Below are positions 7,456-13,919 of a stretch of 19,174 bases of DNA, one piece after another. Each line of letters begins with the position of its first letter. The first letter of the stretch is position 1. This DNA is from JBDREA01 sp043820265. GTDB lineage: Archaea; Altiarchaeota; Altiarchaeia; IMC4; JBDREA01. The notes beneath the pieces were generated by a model that had not been told where the DNA came from, did not search any database, and worked only from the letters and a program-made list of their open reading frames with translations. The translations under genes and the position numbers were made by a program. The stretch covers positions 1 through 19,174 of the forward strand of contig JBDREA010000096.1 of NCBI GenBank assembly GCA_043820265.1. The letters are read 5' to 3'.

Positions 7456-9260
7456 CTGTTCTTGTAGATGGTGTACCTCTGATACACCTTCTCCATCTGC
7501 TGCCAGAGGACCTGCTCGTCCGTATTCGCCTGGAAGGTGTCCGCGTTTTTAATACCTATTCCATAGAATATTTGGTCGCGCATGTTGTTTTGAATCCATG
7601 TTTGTGATTTTCCATCCTTCCTCGCCCGGGCATAAGTTACGGCGGCCTTGCTAAAGTCTGCTTCAAGGGATTTCGTTCCAGTCGTCTGGATGGCGTAATC
7701 CAAAAAGTCGATTACGCCGGTCACCTGCTTTCCCCCGACTTCGTATCCGTTCTCGATCAGGGTCTTCATCTGTCCGACAATGGCGGCGTAGTCTTTTTTC
7801 GTCAAGCTCGACTTTAACTGGTCTTTTCGGGCCTTGTTTGCTTCGACGTTGGAGTTGTATTCCTGATAGACTTGAACCGAAAACATGTCCATGAGCCGGT
7901 CGTCAGGGTCCAGGTACCGTGTGTCCAGAGCTTCTGTCTTAAGCTGTGCTGCTGCATCGGATACAGGTGAAAAAAAGCTCGGGTCAAGTTTCTTATCGAG
8001 GTCTTTGCCGTCGAAGTATCGGTTGCCGTCCAGGGTGTACATGGAGGTGCCGTCTGGACCTTTGACTATTGTGACATATTTTTTTTTCACCTGAGGATCC
8101 CCTTCTTCAGTATATTCAACTAGAACCTCTTTGTGTTCGCCCGGCTTTAAGTCCAGTAATACATCGTCAAGCGCATGCTGGCTGTTTGGCATCATACGCT
8201 TGGATTCGAATATCTTGTCGCTTTCCGAATTCTTTATGCCCTGATCCCACCATTTCTTTATGTCTTTCAATGTGTGGAGCTTGTAGATTGACAGGATGTC
8301 TGCGATGCTCGGCCTCTCCCCCTTGTTTAAGACGCTGTTGATAGTGTTTGCGATGCCCTCCCATCCGCCAAGTATCGTGCCCTTCGTCCCATCCACGTCT
8401 GCAAGGTTGTCGATGAGCTTTTGCAGGAATACTTTCTCCTTTTCGGTTTTAGCTTCCTTCAACCTCTCCTCTAGGAGGTCTTGGAGGGCTTTCTTTTTGT
8501 CGTAGGCGATGCACGACTTTCCGTCGTCTCCTTTCTTGTAGCCGTCCTTGCACTTGCACTCGTTTCCTTTCGGTTCAGAGTTGGAGGGGCAGTTCAGCTT
8601 GACGCAGTCATCGCCGTCTTCCGCGTAGCCGTCGGAGCACACGCAGGTGCACTGGTTGTCAGAGCTGTCCGTCTTGCTGAAGGCGTGGTTGGCCTTTGCA
8701 CCACATATCTTACTGCAGGATTCGCAGCCTTCGGCGCGCATACTCCAACCTAGCTCGCATTGCCCGTCGCAGTCGCCTGAGTTGGTGATGACTCCGATCA
8801 TGTGATCTCCTTTAGCCGCCCACTGCTTGTCGCATTCCTCTTCCTCCTTTGAGCCGTATTCTCTTTGCTGGTCGCGAGCTTTCCCCATGAAGGTGTCTGC
8901 CTTCTCCCCCTGCTGTTGGGATTGTGTTTGTTGGTTTGCTGATTGGGTGGGGAGTTTCTTGTCTTCCGGACACGTCGACCCCTTGGGCAGGCAGGCTGTG
9001 ACCTCCCGGGCCGGGCAGTGGGGTCCGCACTTTTTGCCATCGAAGATCGTGTAATTCACTGGTTTAGAACAAGTCACCTTATCCCCACAGGTACATGCGC
9101 CCGTGTCAGTCCAGTAACCTCCCAGGCTGAAACAATTCGGTTGAACGCATCCGACCCCAGACATTCGTCTGAACTCAAAACCCTTTGGGCAATCGACTGC
9201 GGAAACTGCCGACGAAAAAAGGAGCAAGCCAATCAATACTAAGATGAGTTTAAGTTTCAT
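7452..9260 (-). CDS. Secreted Cys-rich protein with EGF-like modules and a long helical tail
   Basis: The 602-residue product begins with a clear signal peptide (cleavage near residue 22, after AVSA). The N-terminal part (about 24-255) is rich in cysteines in short loops, including CSDGYAEDGDDC and CKDGYKKGDDGKSC, which resemble EGF-like modules, and is interrupted by a Gln/Lys-rich low-complexity segment (about 105-140). The rest (about 260-602) has no cysteine, is mainly charged and helical, and contains no motif I recognise. No membrane anchor or C-terminal sorting signal is evident. The ATG overlaps the stop of the upstream gene as ATGA and its own stop overlaps the next start, so it is the middle of a coupled operon. 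The disulfide-type N-terminus fits the Cys-repeat array of the upstream gene product. Confidence 0.75.
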   Translation of the reverse strand: MKLKLILVLIGLLLFSSAVSAVDCPKGFEFRRMSGVGCVQPNCFSLGGYWTDTGACTCGDKVTCSKPVNYTIFDGKKCGPHCPAREVTACLPKGSTCPEDKKLPTQSANQQTQSQQQGEKADTFMGKARDQQREYGSKEEEECDKQWAAKGDHMIGVITNSGDCDGQCELGWSMRAEGCESCSKICGAKANHAFSKTDSSDNQCTCVCSDGYAEDGDDCVKLNCPSNSEPKGNECKCKDGYKKGDDGKSCIAYDKKKALQDLLEERLKEAKTEKEKVFLQKLIDNLADVDGTKGTILGGWEGIANTINSVLNKGERPSIADILSIYKLHTLKDIKKWWDQGIKNSESDKIFESKRMMPNSQHALDDVLLDLKPGEHKEVLVEYTEEGDPQVKKKYVTIVKGPDGTSMYTLDGNRYFDGKDLDKKLDPSFFSPVSDAAAQLKTEALDTRYLDPDDRLMDMFSVQVYQEYNSNVEANKARKDQLKSSLTKKDYAAIVGQMKTLIENGYEVGGKQVTGVIDFLDYAIQTTGTKSLEADFSKAAVTYARARKDGKSQTWIQNNMRDQIFYGIGIKNADTFQANTDEQVLWQQMEKVYQRYTIYKNR

Positions 9261-12200
9261 TCTTCTTTAGGTTTACTTTTTGAAGCTAAAAGTTTTGCGC
9301 ATTGTTCTGCTTTGATTTGTGTGTTTAGTGCGTCGTGTTTTTCGATGTATTTTCCCGTGTAGAAGATAATCGTATTCCCCTGTATCATCATCCCGTCCAC
9401 CCCCCAGTTCATTCTTCCTGCGGGTTTGTTGACCTGTTGGGTGTAGTCTGTGAGAGTTACGATTATTGTATCGCCTTCGGATAGGGCTTGGACAGGTTTT
9501 TTTGAATCTGGATATTGATACACCTCCGCTTTCTTTCTTCCGACCATGTCTTTGATTTTCCATTCTGCTTTCGCTTGGTCGTCATAGGTTGTGATTTGTA
9601 TTGCAGAGGATTCCTTTGTGTTTTCCCCCCCCATGTGACAAGAAAGTGACCAGTATTTTCCGACGTCGGTGTAGTCGATGTTGTTTCTCTGCCATTCGCC
9701 GGGGGGCCCTGGGACTTCCTTCCAGCCGATGTCTGCGCAGAAGTCGCATGCTGTATCTACTTCCTCCCTCCCCTCTTTTCTCGGTTCCTGGACTGTGAGT
9801 TTGGCTGCGCAAGCCTTAAGCCCCGATAGGTTTGCTTCCATCTGGTCTGTGTCTTTGTAGTATCCTTTGTAGGTTGCGTAGGTGTTTGCCGAATATTCCT
9901 TTCCATTCAATGTGACGGGATTGGGTCCGACGGTTTTCCCGGGCATGCCGATGTCGTCTGTGAAATCGGAGAAGTAGAAGAGCGCATTTTCTGATTCTGA
10001 AAGAAGGAAATAATCCTTGTCTTTTCTGATCATCTCTTTGGTGCTCCAAAGACCATCACCAAAAGAGGCCTTTGCGTCGTTTGGATCAGTGTATTTCGTT
10101 TTTTGGATACTCCATTCCCCACCGCAGGTGCAGCGAAGAAGTGTGAAGGGGCTCTTGTAGTCGGGATTGGGGACTTCGTTGTACCAGGCTTCGACGTTTC
10201 GGCTGCATATGTCGGAACAGAGGGTGCAAGGATAGTCTCCACTCCCTTCTCCTCCTGTTCCCGGAAGTCCGGGGAGCTTATCTCCCCCGTCTTCCCCTTC
10301 GTCCATGAAGTCTCGGCAGTTGTTTGCTAGAAGCTCATCTGCGATTTTATTGCATAGAGACTTGTCCTTTTTGGCTCGAGCAACAGAGAAAAAGCACTTG
10401 TCGCGCAATTCCTTGAATGTTAGTTTATCGCAGAGTGCTGCGTCTCCTCTTACAGCCGCAATTCCTGCGATGCATTTTTCACGTTCCCGCAGATAGGTTA
10501 TTTCATCGCATACTTTCAGGTCTCCGTTTCTTGCCGCAATCGCGCTCTGGCATTTTTCTTTTAGTGCGGGATTCTTGATGTCGTCGCAGGCGTTTATGTC
10601 TCCGACTTTTCCTGCCACCTTTCCAAGACACAGGTCTCGGAGCTCCTGCGACTTCAGCTGCTTGCACAATTCGACGTCGCCTGCTTCAAACGCCGCTTTG
10701 GCCTTCAGGCAATCTTCACGGTATTTTTGTTGCTCCAAGCCGTCGCAGTCGAACCTCCCGGAAAGGATTGAGATTTCAGCGCTGCAGGCTTGGCGTGCGT
10801 TGAAGTCCTTGATCTCATCACAGACGCTCTTGTCTAAGCCCTTCATGGCAACCTTGGCGTAGCACATGTCTCGGAGGGCCTCGTTTGTGATGTCCTTGCA
10901 GACGTCTTTGCCGCCCCCTCCTTCAGCGACCCCCATGATGCAGACTTCATAGGCGTCCTTATTATCCTTTAAGTGTTCGCATGCATCTTTGTCTGCATTG
11001 TCCCGGGCTATGTTTAGATAGCAGAGCTTTTTCATTTCGGCGTCGGCAATTTTTTCGCAGATGTCTTTGTTTCCGTCCCTGATGGCGACTTCTTCAAGGC
11101 AGAGGTCGCGGAACCTCGGATCGATTGTTATCTTCATGCAGTCGTCTACGGAGCGGGACTTGTGGGCTATTTGTCTGAGGCATTGGTCCTTCATTATGGG
11201 GTCTTCAATTTTTGTGCAGTCGTCTGGGTTGTTGTTTTTAACGGCGATTTGGGCGAGGCAGTCGTTGTATGGGTCCATGAAGGCGGCATCGTATATTTGA
11301 TCGCAGATCTTCTTGTCTCCTGTCGCAACAGATACGGCGGTGAGGCAGTCGAGTTCGGCGTCGTCGTTTAGGTTGTTGCAGACTTTTGGGTCCTTTTTGT
11401 CGACCGCGATCTGGCCGTAGCATTGGTCGGCGGCTTCTTTGCCTGTGATTTTGTCGCATACGTCGGTGTTGCCGGCGAGCCTGGCCATCGAGGTGATGCA
11501 GTCCCTCTTATCGGATGCACCTACAAGCGTCTGGCAGTAGTCTGCGCCGGCAGTTCCCGCATACTGGTTGAGGTTTTTTTGAATTTCAGTTGGGTCTTCT
11601 CCTTCGGTTGTTATGACTGAAACGGAGAAGGTGCCGTCGATTTTCCTATTGAATTTGAACTTTGGATCTGGATCGACTATTTCGTTTGGTTGAACTGAAA
11701 ACGATAATTTGTCTATGTGTTCGGCAAACGACTTGGGGACTTCCTCAACGTACTCTAACTTCTTCTCGCCAGACGGTGCGCTGAAGGTGAGCGTGACTTC
11801 GCCTGTGTAGTCTCCACCCGCCTGTCTAGTGTAGTCCACGGTGCGATCAAGGAAGAGATTGTCTTCGAGAGCGAGTCGATGGAATTTCAAAGATTTTTTT
11901 GAGTCAGAAGAGGAGAATGTGCCGTAATCAAATGATCCATCATGTGGTTCATAATCGAATTGTTCGGCAACGTTTGAAAGCTTGCCTTCCGTTCGAAAAT
12001 CGTCGGCTAAAAACGAGATCTCCCCTCCGCTTTCGCTAAAGCCTCCTTCATCGGACGACATAAACCAAAGCATTCCTCCAACCCCCACTAATCCAATTCC
12101 TGTAACAATGACAATGACCACAACTAGGAACGCACCTACCCACAACCACTTTCGAGACTTCTTTTTTTGTTTTAAGGTAGGTTGGGGTGTTGGTTGAGGA

Positions 12201-12361
12201 GAAGGAGGCAGTTCTTGAAACTGGGTGGAGGTAGGGGGACTAGCTGGGATTTGCCCCTGGGGGTGGTGGGTGGGTTGAACAGATTCTACTTTGCTTCCAC
12301 ATTCCGTGCAAAATGTTGCCTCATCGGAAATCTTTGCCCCGCATTCAGTGCAAAACGCCAT
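9257..12361 (-). CDS. Zinc-ribbon, single-TM protein with 16 exported two-Cys repeats and two CxxC domains
   Basis: The protein has 1034 residues counted from the ATG at 12361. Its order is: zinc ribbon (C4, C7, C18, C21); Pro/Thr-rich linker (28-65); basic KQKKKSRKW stop; transmembrane helix (73-101); exported domain (about 115-250) containing the EEVPKSFAEHIDKLSFS...DPDP element; sixteen units of about 26 residues (274-690) with pattern C-x-x-I...(R/K)D-x-C...IA...D; then two related C-terminal domains opening with PCTLCSDIC and ACDFCADIG. The repeats should form helical hairpins held by disulfides outside the cell (inference). I do not recognise a named family for the repeat. I reject the open frame beginning at 12400 because its ATG lies within the TATA-like box, while the ATG at 12361 matches the MPFC start of the paralogue at 15752-18367. 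First gene of the operon. Confidence 0.8.
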   Translation of the reverse strand: MAFCTECGAKISDEATFCTECGSKVESVQPTHHPQGQIPASPPTSTQFQELPPSPQPTPQPTLKQKKKSRKWLWVGAFLVVVIVIVTGIGLVGVGGMLWFMSSDEGGFSESGGEISFLADDFRTEGKLSNVAEQFDYEPHDGSFDYGTFSSSDSKKSLKFHRLALEDNLFLDRTVDYTRQAGGDYTGEVTLTFSAPSGEKKLEYVEEVPKSFAEHIDKLSFSVQPNEIVDPDPKFKFNRKIDGTFSVSVITTEGEDPTEIQKNLNQYAGTAGADYCQTLVGASDKRDCITSMARLAGNTDVCDKITGKEAADQCYGQIAVDKKDPKVCNNLNDDAELDCLTAVSVATGDKKICDQIYDAAFMDPYNDCLAQIAVKNNNPDDCTKIEDPIMKDQCLRQIAHKSRSVDDCMKITIDPRFRDLCLEEVAIRDGNKDICEKIADAEMKKLCYLNIARDNADKDACEHLKDNKDAYEVCIMGVAEGGGGKDVCKDITNEALRDMCYAKVAMKGLDKSVCDEIKDFNARQACSAEISILSGRFDCDGLEQQKYREDCLKAKAAFEAGDVELCKQLKSQELRDLCLGKVAGKVGDINACDDIKNPALKEKCQSAIAARNGDLKVCDEITYLREREKCIAGIAAVRGDAALCDKLTFKELRDKCFFSVARAKKDKSLCNKIADELLANNCRDFMDEGEDGGDKLPGLPGTGGEGSGDYPCTLCSDICSRNVEAWYNEVPNPDYKSPFTLLRCTCGGEWSIQKTKYTDPNDAKASFGDGLWSTKEMIRKDKDYFLLSESENALFYFSDFTDDIGMPGKTVGPNPVTLNGKEYSANTYATYKGYYKDTDQMEANLSGLKACAAKLTVQEPRKEGREEVDTACDFCADIGWKEVPGPPGEWQRNNIDYTDVGKYWSLSCHMGGENTKESSAIQITTYDDQAKAEWKIKDMVGRKKAEVYQYPDSKKPVQALSEGDTIIVTLTDYTQQVNKPAGRMNWGVDGMMIQGNTIIFYTGKYIEKHDALNTQIKAEQCAKLLASKSKPKEE
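10292..11542 (-). repeat. Coding region of sixteen two-cysteine repeats (about 26 residues each)
   Basis: Within the zinc-ribbon protein, residues 274-690 consist of tandem units such as DVCDKITGKEAADQC, KDICEKIADAEMKKLC and LKVCDEITYLREREKC, each followed by a short helix with IA and a turn with G/D. First and second cysteines are usually 11-13 residues apart and units are spaced about 26 residues. The even length and the two cysteines per unit argue for an extended, disulfide-stapled solenoid. Units differ enough in sequence to be old rather than recently expanded. Confidence 0.8.
12224..12274 (+). repeat. G-rich linker unit, copy 1
   Basis: The plus strand reads GGTGGAGG-TA-GGGGG (12224 on), an A/T-richer spacer, CCCTGG, then GGGGGTGGTGGGTGGG at 12259-12274. 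This encodes, on the minus strand, the proline-rich linker of the zinc-ribbon protein. The 16-base G-rich end recurs exactly at 18163-18178 and in altered form near the right edge. On the plus (template) strand it could form a G-quadruplex. Confidence 0.65.
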
Positions 12362-12398
12362 AGTAGCCAACCACCGAAGAGGATATGAGAACAAGAAC

Positions 12399-12407
12399 AT
12401 AAAAAAA
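12399..12407 (-). promoter_or_regulatory. TATA-like box of the zinc-ribbon/Cys-repeat operon
   Basis: The minus strand reads TTTTTTTAT, centred about 41 bases before the ATG at 12361, which would give a short leader of roughly 14 bases. A GGTGG in that leader sits nine bases before the ATG and may act as a weak ribosome-binding site. Confidence 0.4.
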
Positions 12408-12445
12408 GGGTGAAGGTTTTGTAATATCTAGAAGGAAATTGAAAG

Positions 12446-12489
12446 AAAAAAATAATAAGATGAGGCAGCTTACGAATACACTACCTCAT
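12446..12489 (-). terminator. Likely terminator after the cold-shock gene
   Basis: On the minus strand, ATGAGGTAG (12489-12481) pairs with CTGCCTCAT (12468-12460), with one mismatched pair and a 12-base loop. A T-rich run with seven consecutive T (12452-12446) follows. It lies 41 bases after the cold-shock stop and before the promoter of the next operon. T-runs are the main archaeal termination signal; the hairpin may stabilise the 3' end. Confidence 0.55.
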
Positions 12490-12529
12490 TTTTGTTGATA
12501 GTAGGGCTCTGAAATAAATATCTTCACCC

Positions 12530-12724
12530 TTATGCTATCTTTACGTTTTCTGCTTTGGGTCCGCGATCTCCTTCAACTGAATCGAATGTGACTCTGTCCC
12601 CTTCTTTAAGGTTTTTCTCATCTTTGATTGCGCTTCCGTGAACGAAGTAATCTTGTCCGTCGTCCCCGTTTATGAAGCCGAAGTTCTTGGTTGAGTTGAA
12701 AAACTTTACTGTTCCATCGACCAT
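12530..12724 (-). CDS. cspA: Cold-shock-domain protein (CspA family)
   Basis: The 64-residue product is a single cold-shock domain of normal length. It has the RNP1-type motif KNFGFI (residues 13-18), RNP2-type DYFVH (25-29), and the usual VKFFN start and EGDRGPKAENV end. It should bind single-stranded RNA or DNA and act as an RNA chaperone. It has by far the best ribosome-binding site in the window: GGAGGTGA at 12729-12736, four bases before the ATG. That contrasts with the leaderless-looking neighbours and suggests high translation or an origin by transfer, since Csp proteins are abundant in bacteria and patchy in archaea. It is flanked by a likely terminator, so it is a monocistronic unit. 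A small ORF overlaps its start (see 12706-12759). Confidence 0.95.
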   Translation of the reverse strand: MVDGTVKFFNSTKNFGFINGDDGQDYFVHGSAIKDEKNLKEGDRVTFDSVEGDRGPKAENVKIA

Positions 12725-12759
12725 GTTTTCACCTCCAAAATGTTTATGTCTTTAATCAT
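12706..12759 (-). CDS. Possible leader peptide overlapping the cold-shock start
   Basis: The frame MIKDINILEVKTWSMEQ (17 residues) starts with ATG at 12757-12759, five bases after a GGAGG (12765-12769), and ends 18 bases inside cspA in another frame. Its ribosome-binding site is as good as that of many real genes. If translated it would move ribosomes across the cspA start and could couple or compete with it. If the transcript starts near 12766, as the TATA-like box suggests, its ribosome-binding site would be partly lost, so this is uncertain. Confidence 0.3.
   Translation of the reverse strand: MIKDINILEVKTWSMEQ
12729..12736 (-). promoter_or_regulatory. Shine-Dalgarno site of the cold-shock gene
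   Basis: GGAGGTGA, complementary over eight bases to the usual archaeal 16S 3' end, stands four bases before the ATG and fixes the start. Confidence 0.85.
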
Positions 12760-12787
12760 ATGCGCCTCCGAAAAGAGTCGCTATGAG

Positions 12788-12796
12788 CTTTAAAAT
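12788..12796 (-). promoter_or_regulatory. TATA-like box of the cold-shock gene
   Basis: The minus strand reads ATTTTAAAG preceded by a purine-rich GGAGGGG stretch that could serve as a BRE. It predicts a start near 12766 and a leader of about 42 bases. A small inverted repeat, TCCCC/GGGGA (12796-12800 with 12810-12814), lies just upstream. Confidence 0.5.
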
Positions 12797-12814
12797 CCCC
12801 TCCTGACTTGGGGA

Positions 12815-13029
12815 ATCGAGCTGATACAAAAAAATAATTCATGTTGCTTTCAAATTACAAAATTAGAATTTCCAAATACTTTTCCAGCATAATGTGATTA
12901 CTTACTCTCCCATGATACACGGTTGATTGATTGAGGCCTTACTGCCTCCTATGAGACTAAATAGCGAAGTAATAGTATTTAAATCAACAACCCCACACTA
13001 ACGCGAGTAAAATAAAGTGTTCCTGCGCG
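12815..13029. other. Non-coding stretch left of the hairpin element
   Basis: No credible gene here. Visible are an A/T-rich tract (12825-12895), a small hairpin GAGGC/GCCTC at 12933-12948, an ATTTAAAT sequence near 12978-12985 that could be a TATA box in either direction, and an ACACT/AGTGT pair (12995-12999 with 13016-13020). Confidence 0.4.
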
Positions 13030-13169
13030 CAAGGAGGCCAAAGGCCTCGTTAGCGTCCGCGGATTAAAATCCGCGGTACAGCAGACACGAAGTGTCTGCG
13101 TACGCGAACTCCATAGGAGTTCGTCGTATCCGGTGGCTTCGTAGGATGAGATGCTTGAGGGCCTCCTTG
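13030..13169. other. Hairpin-dense element: candidate structured RNA or small mobile repeat
   Basis: A 10-base perfect inverted repeat, CAAGGAGGCC at 13030-13039 with GGCCTCCTTG at 13160-13169, closes the element. Inside are three perfect or near-perfect hairpins in a row: CCGCGGAT/ATCCGCGG (13057-13064 with 13069-13076), GCAGACAC/GTGTCTGC (13081-13088 with 13092-13099, loop GAA), and TACGCGAACTCC (13101-13112) with 13116-13128, loop ATA and one bulged T. An alternative hairpin GAGGCC/GGCCTC (13034-13048) competes with the closing stem. The density of 8-12 bp GC-rich stems is far above the surrounding A/T-rich DNA. A seven-T run at 13189-13195 on the plus strand could end a plus-strand transcript. 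It is not a tRNA, and the stems differ from each other, so it is not a CRISPR array. Confidence 0.6.
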
Positions 13170-13193
13170 AAAAAGAGGTGGAATCGCATTTTT

Positions 13194-13886
13194 TTAAAGA
13201 AACATTGGTGTCTTTTTTTTGTACTCTTGGTATTGTGTTGAGTAAAATTTGACCATCTCTTTTTCTTCCCTGCGAGCGAGGCGAATGTAATTTACTATTA
13301 GCACGGGAAACATCAGCAGGGTTAGGAGTGTTGGCCAGTGAAGTATCCAACCAAAACAGACGAAGAGTATTCCCGTGTATTGGGGGTGGCGGGCGAAACG
13401 ATAAAGGCCGTCTGTTACTGGTCCGTCTTTTTTTGGGTGGACTTGATACCAGCCGCCGATGATTAGAAGCAGCCCCAACACAGTGAAGACTCCTCCGACT
13501 ATCATCATTGTCGGTAAGCTGAAATCGATGCCCATGAAATAGATATTCAAATGATAGGCTGGCTTATAGGTCACAGGAACTACTCCAAAATAATTGGCTA
13601 CGAAGTATGCTGTCAAAGGAAAGCCGTACATCTCGGCGAACAATGCGATGATGAAGGCGGCGTAGACGTTGTGGCTTCGCCAGTTGACTCTTGTTCGAAA
13701 GCGAAATAGTGCGAGAAAAACAAGAAAAAAGATTATATTGACTGCTGCGATGTCCCATCTGCCTCCGACTATGTTGGGTAATCCTTCGCCTCCCATCAGC
13801 CATATGAAGTGTCGGAAAATCGAGGGGGTCAAGCCTACCAATACCAAAAAAAGAACCGAAAGATAGATTACTCGAAAAAATTTCAC
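13194..13886 (-). CDS. Membrane methyltransferase of the ICMT/PEMT-like family
   Basis: The 230-residue protein has about five hydrophobic spans and the family's conserved C-terminal half: VTDGLYRFARHPQYTG (157-172), followed by a span and then RLARREEKEMVKFY...YQEYKKKTP (202-227). In isoprenylcysteine and phospholipid methyltransferases, the RHPxY and EE residues bind S-adenosylmethionine at the membrane face. Substrate in prokaryotic members is usually unknown and can be lipid, thiol or other small molecules. The start is GTG with no Shine-Dalgarno and a T-rich box overlapping the end of the upstream gene, so it may be transcribed alone or as the last gene after the SLOG pair. The stop lies at the edge of the hairpin element, which could form its 3' untranslated region. 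Confidence 0.8.
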   Translation of the reverse strand: MKFFRVIYLSVLFLVLVGLTPSIFRHFIWLMGGEGLPNIVGGRWDIAAVNIIFFLVFLALFRFRTRVNWRSHNVYAAFIIALFAEMYGFPLTAYFVANYFGVVPVTYKPAYHLNIYFMGIDFSLPTMMIVGGVFTVLGLLLIIGGWYQVHPKKDGPVTDGLYRFARHPQYTGILFVCFGWILHWPTLLTLLMFPVLIVNYIRLARREEKEMVKFYSTQYQEYKKKTPMFL

Positions 13887-13919
13887 TTTAAGAGTTGGGC
13901 GATACAGATTGAAAAAAGA

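Noticed and set aside
10292..11542. Sel1 or TPR repeats as the identity of the Cys repeats
   Set aside because: Unit length of about 26 and the two fixed cysteines do not match the longer Sel1 (about 36) or TPR (34) consensus.
12362..12400. N-terminal extension (13 residues) of the zinc-ribbon protein
   Set aside because: Its ATG lies in the TATA-like box, and the paralogue begins directly at Met-Pro-Phe-Cys.
12481..12494. Plus-strand terminator from the same hairpin with ATTTTTG
   Set aside because: No plus-strand gene lies upstream to be terminated; the minus-strand reading after the cold-shock gene fits.
13030..13169. tRNA or CRISPR array in the hairpin-dense element
   Set aside because: No T-loop consensus or acceptor pairing of a tRNA; the stems differ in sequence, so there are no direct repeats with spacers.
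12979..13350. Reverse-strand frame of 123 codons between the cold-shock and methyltransferase genes
   Set aside because: It overlaps the methyltransferase gene end and runs through the hairpins; composition is Ser/Arg-rich without domain signs. Openness is better explained by the GC-rich stems.
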